64,000 nt of DNA from Benincasa hispida (Eukaryota; Streptophyta; Magnoliopsida; Cucurbitales; Cucurbitaceae): positions 29,051,283 through 29,115,282 of the forward strand of contig NC_052352.1 in NCBI RefSeq assembly GCF_009727055.1. The letters are read 5' to 3'. The notes beneath the pieces are model-generated. The model ran no database searches. It saw only the letters and a list, made by a program, of their open reading frames with translations, and was not told where the DNA came from. A program made the position numbers and the translations under genes. Below are positions 21,908-32,793 of the stretch, piece by piece; position 1 is the stretch's first letter, and every line of letters begins with the position of its first letter.

Positions 21908-22180
21908 TCGGGCAACCAAGGGATAAAATTAATCATTTAGTGAAGAACGAGGTTAATTTGAAGCATTCTAGAGTTAATTTGAACATTCGGGCTTCAAAGA
22001 AGTTGAAAAAACCAAAACTCCATCGAGTTCCACCGAGTATGATCATCCATCAAGCATCATCGAGTACCATCGAGTAAAAGGCTATCGAGTAATCAAGAAA
22101 ATGCTACCGAGTGAACGAGGATCGAGAAATGCTACCGAGTGAACGAGGATCGAGAAATGCTACTGAGTGAACGAGGATCG
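21908..22180 (+). other. Target of solo LTR and ACTCGAT-type segment
   Basis: Continues the element interrupted at 20218. 21960-22110 resembles the reversed 3011-3145 segment, with repeated ATCGAGT words. No gene. Confidence 0.4.
22097..22180 (+). repeat. 28-bp minisatellite, three copies
   Basis: Three tandem copies of a 28-base unit containing AATGCTACCGAGTGAACGAG, with one or two differences between units. The array ends exactly where the C1 LTR begins (22181). Confidence 0.9.
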
Positions 22181-24406
22181 TGTTGGGATTGATGTCCTAA
22201 TTCTCTCGGAGTCTCGTTGTTTTGTAAAGATACACATTGTTCAATGAATAAAATAAGTGTTATTTAATTCTGGCATTTACTCATATCCAATAAACAAAGC
22301 TCCTTGGTTATCTTATGTAAACTTAAGCATGTATATGTGATATATAAGTGGATCATGCCTTAAGTGATAACATAAATTGGTCTGTAGTATAAGGATTAAG
22401 GTGGGATACTTGATCCTGGTGACACAACAGATACGACCCGCTTTGTAGAGGTTTATAAGTTTTGTAAACTACTACAGATGGTTGATCCGGACCATTCATG
22501 TGAAGACGTGGAGCGAGGGTGTCCTATACAAACAGTTTGTATAAGACCTGGACCACAAGATGACTAGACTCTATATATAACTCCATTGATACTAGAGACT
22601 TACATCTCACCTAAACGACCATGGGTGACAAGACCTCAATTCTGAGTGTTTTGGGAACTTCTGCCTTTGAGGGCAGTCCTTTGATTAGTATGGGTGAGAA
22701 TGGCCAGATTGCCAACTCAACATGCCTACCTTTTTGGGGACTTGTCTAATCTGGGAACTAGGAACTCAATCCACAATATGGAATTCACTTCTTTCCTAAA
22801 ATAGGGATAAGTAGAGAGATTGCTCCCTTAAGGGTTAATTCCAGAGCTTGAACATAGTGGCCACAGCTTCTCTTTGGAAGAGAAGACTCAGTCATAGTAG
22901 GACTATGACTTATGTTCATTAGAGGGATCAGTGGTACTTAAGGAGACAGATGTAACTACAGGGGCATAACGGTTTATTGGCCCAGCTGTACTTACGAGCG
23001 ATATGTGAAGGGTTGTCGCACTGCTGATTGGTTAATATGAGGACACATAATATATCTATGGTAAGGAAGTTCAGCTGTCATTCTTTAGTGGAGTGCCTGG
23101 CAGTTAACGGATGGTGGATCCCATGACTAAAAAGTTTAGTCAGTTATTCATGTATCGTTGGAGCTTCGAGCTACAGGTCCACGAGGTCCCCTTGGTAGCT
23201 CAATGGATTCAGTTGAGGATCCATTCTTGTGTTGATTTAAAATATTCAAATTGACAATAGGTATTTTGATTATATATGATATAATCGGTATGATGTATGA
23301 GATACATCTAGTGGATGATTGATGTAAATGAGATTTACATTAAGAACCATGGAATAGAAAAAGAACTATCGTTTATATGTTCATGAGATGAAATATTAAA
23401 ACTATAAGTTATAAATATAGTATGATAAGTTGGTTATCATTTATGTTTATAATAATAATAATTATTGGATAATTAATCTTTTTCTTTTAAAATAACCAAA
23501 GTTGTGAGTGGTTATTGGATCATGGTAACCGTGAGTTTAAAAGAAAAAATGGTTTCTTATTTTCAAAAAGAAGTTTTTTTTACAAATGCTTAAAAATTTG
23601 AGTTTTCTCTCGCGAAGAAAGAAACTCACGGGGTCGTCAAGTAAATAAAGATTTACTAAACGACGACTGGGCGAGCTAAACGATCATGCAGAGTAGAGCT
23701 AAACGATCGTGTAGTATTTACTAAACGATCGCATAGTTTTGCTAAATGATCGTTGGCCAAGGTAAATGATTGTGTAGTGTCTGTAGGCGACAGACCGAGC
23801 TAAATGATGAGCTAAAAATCGCATAGCTTTTGCTAGATATCGCTTAGCTTTATCTAAAACGATTGGGCATCGACCTATACGATAGGTCTCCGCCATCTCC
23901 CACTTGCTTAGTCGTGTACGCGATCAATGTTTCCTCCGTTTGTTTGCCTCATACCAAGTCCGAACAGAGCCCACCTTCTGGATTCTCACACCAAGAATAC
24001 CAAGGTCTCCTTGTTGGTGGTGTTAGACTCAACTCGACATCGTCGAGGTTTTCTAGAGGCCGTTTGTGGTGCTGTGGTGGTTTTTTGTGTTGCGGAGGAG
24101 TTTATGATCAAGGAGATCGTTGAGGACGAGTGCGAAGTTTTCGTGTGGTGTTGCAGTCGTGTAGATCGGTTGTTCGTGGTTACTGTTGTTCGATCAGAGT
24201 CGCGCAACGAAGCGTGGAGACGCATCCTCATATGTGTATAAAGTTTGATCTCTTTACATTTGAGTTTATTCATGTTGTAGTTTCTTTGTATGAATTGTAT
24301 AACCGTTTGTATTGAAGTCGACGATAAATATATGTTAATTCATGATTGTAATTTGGAATTATCGTTCTTCTGCTGCTCATGGAAATCTCAGAATCCGATT
24401 TCCTCA
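22181..24406 (+). mobile_element. Copia C1 5' LTR
   Basis: Starts TGTTGGGATTGATGTCC and ends GATTTCCTCA, 2226 bases, directly followed by a Met-type primer-binding site. AT-rich TATA candidates lie near 23405-23420 (TTATAAATATAG). A CGATCG word array lies about 230 bases downstream of that, so it would be in the transcript if that TATA is used. The matching 3' LTR is at 32794-33586 but is truncated. Confidence 0.95.
23640..23890. repeat. CGATCG palindromic word array in C1 LTR
   Basis: About eight words: CTAAACGATCGTGTAG, CTAAACGATCGCATAG, CTAAATGATCGTTGG, CTAAACGATCATGCAG, AAATGATTGTGTAG and others, at intervals of roughly 25-35 bases. Confidence 0.8.
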
Positions 24407-24407
24407 A

Positions 24408-24424
24408 TTGGTATCAGAGCCAGG
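24408..24424 (+). other. Primer-binding site, initiator-Met tRNA type (C1)
   Basis: TTGGTATCAGAGCCAGG, the standard site of plant copia elements, one base after the LTR end. Confidence 0.95.
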
Positions 24425-24770
24425 TTCTCTAATATTCCAAATTACAGATCTAAATCGAACGCATTTTTTAGTCACGGTGGGTTTCTGCATTTGTCGTTAA
24501 CCGTTTTCTGCATTTGTGGATGAATTTGATGAACGTTTTGGATTTAATCTGCCTTTTTGTTAAAGCTTTCGGTATTACAAAGTGTTAATTGTAAGGGTCT
24601 CTATGTTTATAGGTGAAATTAACTTTGCAGTTGAGTCTATAATTCGAAAAGTTCGAGTTCGTCGAGTTGTTCGTGAAGAAGCTTCGGTGCATGGTAATGC
24701 AGTTCTCAATGAAGAAGAAGACCAAGCGTTGGTCAGATCATGTAGCCTGTTGGGATTTAACTAAGCATCT
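24425..24770 (+). mobile_element. Copia C1 leader
   Basis: Untranslated leader and possibly the first codons of a reading frame (24582-24764, no domain recognised). It breaks off near 24771, where LTR sequence begins again. Confidence 0.5.
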
Positions 24771-26104
24771 GTGAAGGGTAACTACAGGGGCATAACGGTA
24801 ACTTGGCCCAACTGTACTTACGACCATTTGTGAAGGGTTATCTTACTCATGATTGGTTATATCCGATGGACACAGAAATATATCTGTCATAAGAAGAGTT
24901 CAGCTGTTGGTCTTTAGTGGAATGCCTGACAGTTAACGGATCGTGGATCTCATGGCTAAAGAATTTAGTCAGCTATTCACGAACCGTGGGAGCTTCGAGC
25001 CACAGGTCCATTAGGTCCCCTGGGTAGCTTGGATAAAGTCGAGAACCAGTATTTGGGTTAATTTGAAATGTTTGAATTGACAAGAGAAAGTTCGATTCTA
25101 TATGATATAATTGGACTGGTTAATCATATATGATATAATTGGCTAAATGTATGAGATACATTATTTTGGAGGAAATTAGATATAAATATGATTTATATCA
25201 AGTAGAGGAGAAAATAATATAGTAGATATGTGATATCAAACTATAAGATAAAAATATAATATGATTATATTTATTAATTAATTAGTTGGTTAATTATATG
25301 ATAATTAATCCAATTTTCACGTTCGGGCATGGGTTAGTGGGCAACGTTGGTTATTGTAACTGATGAGTTAAAATGAAAAATGTTTTCATTTTGAATTCCT
25401 CGTCGTTCAATCGCCTGAAGAAAAATGTGGAAGCGTGCGTTGAAGAATTCAAAACGATTGCTTAAGCATTTCGAGAGACTATATGATAGCTCTTCTCCGC
25501 CTGAACGATCATCCACCTCGCACTAAACGATCGCACACTATCGCCTACACAATCGGATAGCTTCTCTAAACGATCGTATAGTGTGCCATTTTTACTAAAC
25601 GATCACGTACCTTTTCCTAAACGATCGTTCAGTAAATCCTACACGATCGTGTAGTTCCTCCTAAACGATAAGTAGTCTGCTATGCGATAGCGTTTTGTTT
25701 TTCTCCCACTTGTTTATCGCCTACACGATTCGTGTTTCCTCCTTCCTCTACCAAATTCACCAGAGCTCACCCTTTGGGTTTTCACTCCAAGAATACCCGA
25801 GGCTCTTTCGTGGTGGTGTTGTCCCCATTGCGGTCATGAGTTCGCATTGTTTGTGCTGCTGCAGTCGACGTTTCCGCTGGGCATTGTTAGATCGCTAGGA
25901 GGGTTCCGCTGCGTTGGAGTTTCGAAGTGTGAAGACTGTCTTCAACTGGTATGGAACTCTCTCCTTGTTATTTATCTTGTTCTGAGCATGCCGTTAATTA
26001 AGATTTGTTTGCATAACTATATGATTTGAATGTATATATTTGCATTTCGGTCACTATGAGATCGAAGCGATCCGAACGCGCTCATGGAACTCTACGAAAT
26101 GAGA
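24771..26104 (+). mobile_element. Truncated copia LTR (3' part) inside C1
   Basis: Starts mid-LTR at the AACTACAGGGGCATAACGG block and follows the C1 LTR order: CCCAACTGTACTTACGA, CAGTTAACGGAT, GCTTCGAGC-CAGGTCC, an AT-rich TATA region, a CGATCG array, then a GTTTTCACTCCAAGAATACC block. No primer-binding site follows; a copia leader does. This may be a second element fused by deletion or misassembly. Confidence 0.75.
25500..25690. repeat. CGATCG palindromic word array with a perfect palindrome
   Basis: Seven or eight words in 190 bases, including the perfect 16-base palindrome CTACACGATCGTGTAG at 25639-25654, and near-perfect CTAAACGATCGTATAG, CTAAACGATCGTTCAG and CTAAACGATCGCACAC. Confidence 0.85.
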
Positions 26105-26109
26105 TCCTT

Positions 26110-26420
26110 CACATTATTGATGCATCATCCTTTTATATAAGTGTGATAGTCTAAGGGTGAATGGAAGCATGTTTTGCTTATTTCATTGCAGTTTTGTATA
26201 AGTGTTATATAAAAGAAGTAGCAATGAATGGACAATGCATTGAGCATAACACAGGCTGTTTATAATTGTTATGAATGCCTTGCATGTGTTAGCTTTGCAT
26301 TGTGGTGGTTGTTTCCGTTTATAAGTGTTATAAAAGAAATTAGACCTAAAATCAATAATTCAGAGTTGCATGTGGACTTAGGGTGAACTCATGTTTCCGT
26401 TTATAAGTGTTATAAAGGAA
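26110..26420. repeat. TATAAGTGTTATA hairpin-word cluster
   Basis: About five variants (TATAAGTGTGATA, TATAAGTGTTATA, TATAATTGTTATG) whose TATAA and TTATA arms can pair around a 3-base loop. Matches the reversed cluster at 12240-12600. Confidence 0.65.
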
Positions 26421-26473
26421 ATTAAACCTAAAATCAATAATTCAGAGTTGCATGCGAACTTAGGGTGAACTCA
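26310..26473 (+). repeat. 82-base tandem duplication
   Basis: Two copies starting TGTTTCCGTTTATAAGTG at 26310 and 26392, differing at only a few bases. Both end with TTAGGGTGAACTCA. Confidence 0.9.
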
Positions 26474-27586
26474 AGTTTTTAAAAGGGTTTTAAAATTGGA
26501 TTGAGATAGACCTAAGTTCAAATGGTTCTAAAGAGTTTAGTAACCTAGATTAATCTTTTAAAATCGGTTTAATATGATTAATTTGGTTGAAATAAAAGAT
26601 TAAATTTGTTGTAAACCTATCTATAAGGGATCTTTTGTCTAAGGCGGGTTCTGGCTAGGTTGGGGTTCTTAAGTTAATGGAAACGTAACACCCCTACCTG
26701 GGAACCTACTTGGAAAGGTGAATTAGATAGATTTTCAACAAGCATGTGACGTTTTGGTCAAAGACTCTGTTAAAGAGTTTAATGGATGATGATCAAAAGT
26801 TGTTCAACTATCCAAGGTAAAAGTTACTCTTGGGAAAACTTAAAAGTCACTTAGTTAAAATCCTTAGCGTGTTTTTTCTAAGTAAGCTAAACCCTAGGTT
26901 AGAAAATACTCAGTGGGAGGAGGAGGCGTATCAGATATGTCTATGATTCCACTCATGTTTCTCCCTGTATGTTCACACCGTGAGATTCATGCTTGGCCTC
27001 GTGCATCCCCCTTTGGATGGTGTTTGCATGAGTCAATATCAAGGTGGACGGAGAGAGTATTTATAGTAACTGGGTGAAGGGTGTGTGTCAACACGTCCTA
27101 TGGTCTCTGTCATTGGTTCACACCATGAGATCATTCTGTACGCCCTCGTGTCGCCTTCGGAGCGTCCCCCTTCGGATGGGTTTGTGCAGTTGGTCAATAT
27201 CAAGGTGAACTCCAGAAATGGATAGGGTCGCTTTAGGTTTGCCCTAATCATATTTTTTCCCTTTCGGATTGGCCTTTTGGACGGACCTCTAGGGCTTTAA
27301 ATGGCGGGTCACACTTACGAGAGATTGTTAAGTAAGTTAATGATTCATGGTCAAATCAATGATGGCTTGTCGTTATAGGAATAAGAGTTGTTCTAGTATT
27401 AATGACTGGTTGAGAACTTCTCAATTCAAAGGAGGGATAATGGACCTCCCTTCAGCGGCTTTTGCCTAAACCTTTGAAGCGTCATTGTGAAACTAGATTG
27501 TCACACGGGGTTCCGGGGTTCATGTTAGTTTTTCTAAACCTTATTGGATATTGTTTGTTGTTTTACAAACGGGTATTGTTTAAAAC

Positions 27587-27619
27587 CTAACGTAGGTCAA
27601 TGTGTTTTTTCTTTTTCAG
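27587..27619 (+). promoter_or_regulatory. Putative branch point and 3' splice site
   Basis: CTAAC at 27587-27591, then a T-rich run ending in CAG at 27617-27619. The same arrangement is at 7009-7041 on the minus strand, where the gag ATG follows. Confidence 0.4.
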
Positions 27620-27626
27620 CATCTCG

Positions 27627-30414
27627 TTAGTATTTGTGTTTAAAGCTTTTAAAAATGACCGTTTACTTACAGTGGAAAGAATCGTGTGAAAAATTTCGTG
27701 GCAAACGACCTCCATCCCACTACGCCCCAAAAGAGGAGACACGACATATGATTTATTGGTCTTGGAGACATGTCTGGTAGAGAATGATGATTCTTCCTAG
27801 ATCCTTGATTCAGGTGCTACCAATCATGTCAATTCTCTTACCAAGGATTCAGTTTTGGAAAATGTTGCCACTGGGAGAGATGACTCTTCGAGTCAATACT
27901 GGTGAGGTGTTTCAGCTGTTGCTGTAGGCAGGCTGAAGTTATTTGTTGACAAGAAACGTTATCTGTTATGTGATAATGTTTTTGTAGTTCCTCATATTAA
28001 AAGGAACTTAATCTCGGTTTCTTGTCTCATTGAACAAGGCTACACTATCTCTTTTTCTGAGAATAAAGTGTTTATTTTTCAAGAATGGAATGGAGATTAG
28101 TTATGGTTCAATGGAAAATAACTATTATGTACTAAGGCCGTTAGTCATAAAAAGCCTTGTTTAACACTGAAATGTTCAGTACGGCAACAACGGCTAAAAG
28201 ACCAAAGGTTTCTCCAAAGGAAAACGCCCATCTTTGGCATCTAAGTGAGGTCACACCAACCTCAATAGGATTGAGAAGTTGGTGCAAAGTGACTTTCTAA
28301 AGAGTTTAGAAGAAAACTCTTTGCCGGTATGTGAATCATGCCTCGAAGGCAAGATGACAAAACGACCTTTTACTGGAAAAGGTTACAGAGCTAGGGAAGC
28401 CTTGGAGCTTGTACATTCAGACCTCTGTGGTCCGATGAATGTTAGAGCTCGAGGTGGGTATGAATATTTCATCTCTTTCATAGATGATTATTCATGGTTT
28501 GGTATCTCTTCCTAATGCAACGTAAGTCTGAAGTTCTTGACAAGTTCAAGGAGTATAAGACTGAAGTTAAAAACTTCTTAGAAAGATAAAACACTACGAT
28601 CTGATCGTGGTGGAGAGTATATGGACCTCAAATTCCAAAACTATATAGAACATGGGATTGCGTCCAACTCGGCTCATGTTATATGGAATGAGATAGATGT
28701 GAGAGTCAAGGAGAAGAGGCACCTGAAAATGGTGTTCAGAAAGGAGAAACAGGACTTGTTGGACATGGTTCGGTCTATGATGAGTTATGCTCATCTTCCA
28801 GACTTGTTTTGGGGTTTTACAGTGCAGACTGCATATTATATTCCTGAACAACATTCCCTCAAAAAGTGTTTCTGAAACACCTTTTGAGTATGGAGAGCCT
28901 GTAAAGGTAGTTTACGCCACTTCAGATTTTGGGCTATCTGGCACGTGCTAGCGACTAACCCAAAGAAGTTGGAACCGCGTTCGAAGGTTTGCCTCTTTGT
29001 GGGCTACCCCAAGGTAAACGAGAGGTACGGTATCTTCAGTGATCCAAGGAGAAAGCAAAGTGTTTTTTTCCACTAATGCATGCTTATCTCTCTCTTTTGG
29101 AAGAGACTACATGAGGGGGACTCATATAGCCACGGAAGAATGCGTCGTTTATCGTTGAGAGGGTGGATGGGAGGGAGGAGATAAGGGAGAAGGAATGGTG
29201 GGGGAGTTGTGGGGATGTTGGGGGTGTAGGGGTTGTTGTGATGCGATGAGTGGAGAAGGGGTGGGTGGGAGGGGCGGGGAAGGAGGGTGGGAAATGGTAG
29301 AGGGGAGGGGGTAGGAGGATGTGTGTGGAAGAAAGAAGTAGTGGGTATAGAGGGAGAAGAGGAAAGAAAAAGGAGGTGGTGAAGAAAGAAGGAGGGAGTG
29401 AAGGAAAAAATATAAGAGAAAAATGGGGTGGGTGGGGTTGGGGGAGGGGGGAGAAAAAGAAATAAAGGGGGAGAAGGGGTAGAGGGGAGAAGAATATAAA
29501 AGAGAAAAAAAGTTGGGAGGGTAGGGGGGAAGGAAAAGGGAGAGTGTGGGGGTGGATTTATGGAGGGGTGAAGGAAAAAGTACAGTACGTTATGGTTAGA
29601 GAGATCTAAGTGAGACTGAAAACTGCTGAGGGTTCAACAAGAGTTGTTTGAACAGGTGATCGCAGATCAGAAGAGTTGTTGAGGTCGGAACATCTTTCAC
29701 CAGCTCAAGAGTTAAGACTACCTGCTGACGTAGTGGGAGGGTTATGAACCCACCGATTGCTACATGGGTTTGACAGAAGCCAAAAAGTCATTATAAGTGA
29801 TGAGGTTGAGGATCCGTGGTTTTTAAGAAAGCAATGGAGGATGTTGACAAAGATAAATTGGTTAAGGCCATGAACCAGAGAAATGGGAGTGCTATGTGAC
29901 TTCATAAAGTCTGGTGAGCTTGTTTGATCCCACTTGATGGGGGTTGAGAACCTGATTGGGTGTAAGGTGGATCTAAAAGCGAAAGTGAGTAGTGGGATGG
30001 ATAGAGGTGCAACCTTTAAGGCTTGGACTCGTGACAAAAGGGTTATACCAGGTTGAGGGAGTTGACATATGAGGAAACTTTCTCAACCTGGTGTGACATG
30101 CTGAAGTCTATCAGGATTCTCCTGTCTATAGCCACATTTTATGATTATAAAATATGGCAAATGGACGTCAAAACTGCATTTGTTAATGGTAATCTTGAGG
30201 AGACCATCTATATGACTCAACCAGAGGGGTTCATAGTTCTAGAACAAGAGAAAGAGTTTGCAAGCTTAATAGGTCCATTTATGGGTGAAACAAGCATCTA
30301 GATCTTGGAATATCATATTTAACACTACTTCAAGTCGTTTGGCTTTGACCAGAACGTTGATGAGCCTCGTGTTTACAAGAAGATCATCAACAACTTAGTA
30401 GCTTTCCTGGTACT
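27627..30414 (+). pseudogene. Copia C1 protease-integrase-RT remnant, part 1
   Basis: Order: protease start near 27755-27850 (ETCLVENDDSS-stop-ILDSGATNH; the Trp codon has become a stop), pre-integrase and integrase N-part (28279-28515, SLPVCESCLEGKMTKRPF then ELVHSDLCGP and FISFIDDYSWFG), integrase DRGGEYMDLKFQ near 28600-28640, and KPW-type linker. The linker is replaced by a C-free tract (29154-29582). RT follows with QMDVKTAFVNGNLEETIYM in 30053-30301, which holds the first RT catalytic Asp. Frames change many times. Gag is missing. The RT is cut at 30414 by a solo LTR and resumes at 32100. Non-functional. Confidence 0.85.
29154..29582 (+). other. 429-base tract with only two cytosines
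   Basis: Only two C (29244 and 29275) in 429 bases, and none in 29276-29582. The plus strand is made of G and A with some T, with many GGGG runs. It falls in the integrase-RT linker of C1 and has no match elsewhere in the window. It may be G-rich DNA or, more likely, base-calling noise taken into the assembly. Confidence 0.9.
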
Positions 30415-32094
30415 TGATGCATTGTGAATATGATGAAATAATGGTGTATATTATGATGGTGATATAGGCGTTGTGCATGCAAGTTTTCCTAGCAAGATCC
30501 AAGTATAAATCCTACTAGGTTTCCTGGTAAGCCCAGGATCGAACACAGGGACTTTGGAGACAGTATGCGACGGTAATTTCAGATTACTTTGCGTTGACAA
30601 ATAAAACAATGAGTTGATTGGTATGTTGTTTAAGGTATAGATTCTATGCAGCGGAATTGAGAAAAGAGTTAATAACAACGAAAGTTACAATGAGTATGCG
30701 GGGGAACGGGTTGAGAAGGGATTTAGCTAGCTCTTCCTGAGATTGCATTCAAGCTATGCGATCATGCTACACACACACGACAACAATTCATCTTCCAATG
30801 TAAATGCCATAGCTCCTATTTCTAGGACGCATGCAATGTATGCGATCATGTCGATAGGACTTATTCCTAAGTCTCTATTCTTGTCTATGCGATGATGAAT
30901 GATGCACACATATACAAGGTAACCGCATACTATCATATCCTATCTCTAGGGTGCATGCGATGCGTTAATAGCAAACAGAACTTATTCCTAAGTTTCTATC
31001 TCTTGATTATGCGGTTCTAATCTGACTCTCCCGGGTCAATATTCTAATATGACTTTACCAAGCCTAGATTCTATCCTTAGACCACCCTCCCGAGCATCTC
31101 TAAAGAATGAATGACGTATACATAATACAAGATGATCGCATAAAGTGAAGATCTCAGGTTATGCTAACTAAGTATTTCTCAACCCATTCGACAGTTTAGT
31201 TACTCATGCGTAATGTAAAGAGAGTAAACAGATGTAGAGATGTAAATTCCATTTTATAAATAAGATCAAAATATAGAATGACAATGGAAAATAGGGATAG
31301 ACAGCCTGGTAGCAATGTCTTGCTTCCCAAGGCTTTTACACTGAGTTTTTCTCTACTCTGCCCAAAAGAACGTTCTTGCTTCCGCAAGAGTCGGCCCTCT
31401 TTCCGTTCTCAATGCTTCCCGACACTCTTTCGAGCTAACTAGGATGATCTTTCGACGTCTTCTCTCTTCTCTCGCCTCCGCCGTCTAAGTATAAAAATTA
31501 CAGACTACGGCTATCTATGTATATGGCGTAGAAGAACTCCAAAATTCTGAACAGCTGACCCCTTTAACGAAGGTGGCCTTCGATATTTATAGAGCTTCAA
31601 GGTGAAGAGCTTTTCTCACAAATGATTGCACTGATGGGATGTCATTAATTCTCTGTCTGATGCGACGATTAATTGTCACTAAAAAGTTGACTATCCTTGC
31701 TACAGTGTGTCATTAACAGCTTGTCAACTTAATTCGGATTCCATCATCAGCTTTCTGCCCCGTCGTGATTTATTAAGCTTCCAACTTGATGCGCCATCTC
31801 TATGCGGCCACCTTCTTGAGCAGATCTTCACGAACGCATACGATCGCATAGCTTTGCGGCCAAAATCTTCTAATGCGCTCGAACGTTGAATTCCTTGGAT
31901 CGCAATTCTGCCTTGTGCCAATGCATTTTCCTACATAAAATACGTAAATTAGCTGCTTTAATGCGATGGACGCATGTGATCGCAATGTTCTCAACTTAAT
32001 GCTTTTGGACACAATTTTACATATTCTTGCCGTCGCAATCCTACATTGTTTTATATCTTTGCGATGTAATAACGTGCATTTGTGCCCGTTATCA
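30415..32094 (-). mobile_element. Solo family T LTR inside C1 RT, TSD GTACT
   Basis: On the minus strand it starts TGATAACGGGCACAAATGCACG (32094) and ends ACAATGCATCA (30415), 1680 bases. The exact TSD GTACT is at 30410-30414 and 32095-32099. TATA box at 31584-31592 reversed. It interrupts copia RT a few bases before the YVDD codons at 32101-32112. Confidence 0.97.
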
Positions 32095-32099
32095 GTACT

Positions 32100-32700
32100 G
32101 TATGTGGATGATATCCTACTCATTGGGAATGATGTAGGGTATTTGACTGACATTAAGAGTTGGTCAGCTGCCCAGTTCCAAATGAAAGATTTGGGTGAGG
32201 CACAGTATGTTCTCGGGATTCAGATTATTGAGATCGCAAGAACAAATGGTTAGCCCTGTCTTAGGCATCATACATTGATCAAATGTTGATCAGGTACAGG
32301 ATGTAGGATTTCAAGAGGGGTTTATTAACCTTCATGCATGGAATCGTTTTGTCTAAGGATTAATGTCCTAAGACACCTCAAGAGGTTGAGAAGATGAGAC
32401 AGTTTCCCTATGTTTTTACTGTAGGAAGCTTGATGTATGCAATGGTCTGTACCAGACCCGACATTTGCTATGCAGTAGGGATTGTCAGTCGGTATCAGTC
32501 CAATCCATGATTTGATCACTAGACGAAGGTCAAGACGATCTCAAGTATCTTTGGAGAACGAGGGTCTATATGCTTGTATATGGAGATAAGGATCTGATCC
32601 TTATAGAATACAACGTTTCTGATCCCTTTACAAAAGCCCTCACGACTAAAGCGTTCGAGAGTCACCTGGAGGGTCTGGGTCTGCGAGACATGTGACATCT
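32100..32700 (+). pseudogene. Copia C1 RT-RNase H remnant, part 2
   Basis: Begins with the RT active-site block YVDDILLIGNDVGYL (from 32101), then AAQFQMKDLGEAQYVLGIQI. Frames break repeatedly afterwards. A MYAMVCTRPDICYAVGIVS-like block is visible near 32430-32490. The RNase H core is mostly deleted, and the C-terminal NVSDPFTKALTTKAFESHL block lies at about 32608-32665. A stop follows a GLGLRDM ending. It belongs with the part at 27627-30414 and is followed by a purine tract and the 3' LTR. Confidence 0.85.
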
Positions 32701-32782
32701 TGTCTAGGGCAAGTGAGAGATGATACTAGGGTATGTCCTAGTTTATTGTATATTGTACATTAGTCTCCCGAGTCATTAGAAC

Positions 32783-32793
32783 AAGTGGGAGAT
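32783..32793 (+). other. Polypurine tract of C1
   Basis: AAGTGGGAGAT immediately before the 3' LTR start TGTTGGG, the usual plus-strand priming site of copia elements. Confidence 0.75.

Larger units (their letters stand above)
26105..27626 (+). mobile_element. Copia leader (same family as C2)
   Basis: The plus-strand counterpart of the C2 leader (7027-7805 plus 11722-12620 reversed). No coding potential. It contains TATAAGTGTTATA hairpin words (26110-26420), an 82-base tandem duplication (26310-26473), and ends with a branch-point, T-run and CAG order. The gag that should follow is absent: protease-region sequence starts within about 30-60 bases. Confidence 0.7.

Noticed and set aside
23863..24315. 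Overlapping ORFs near the end of the C1 LTR
   Set aside because: Three frames are open at once in LTR sequence with no homology; chance ORFs.
24408..24424. A tRNA gene
   Set aside because: Only the 3'-complementary stretch of initiator-Met tRNA is present, next to an LTR; it is a primer-binding site.
29154..29582. Telomeric or centromeric satellite
   Set aside because: No repeating unit and no TTTAGGG-like motif; composition alone is unusual.
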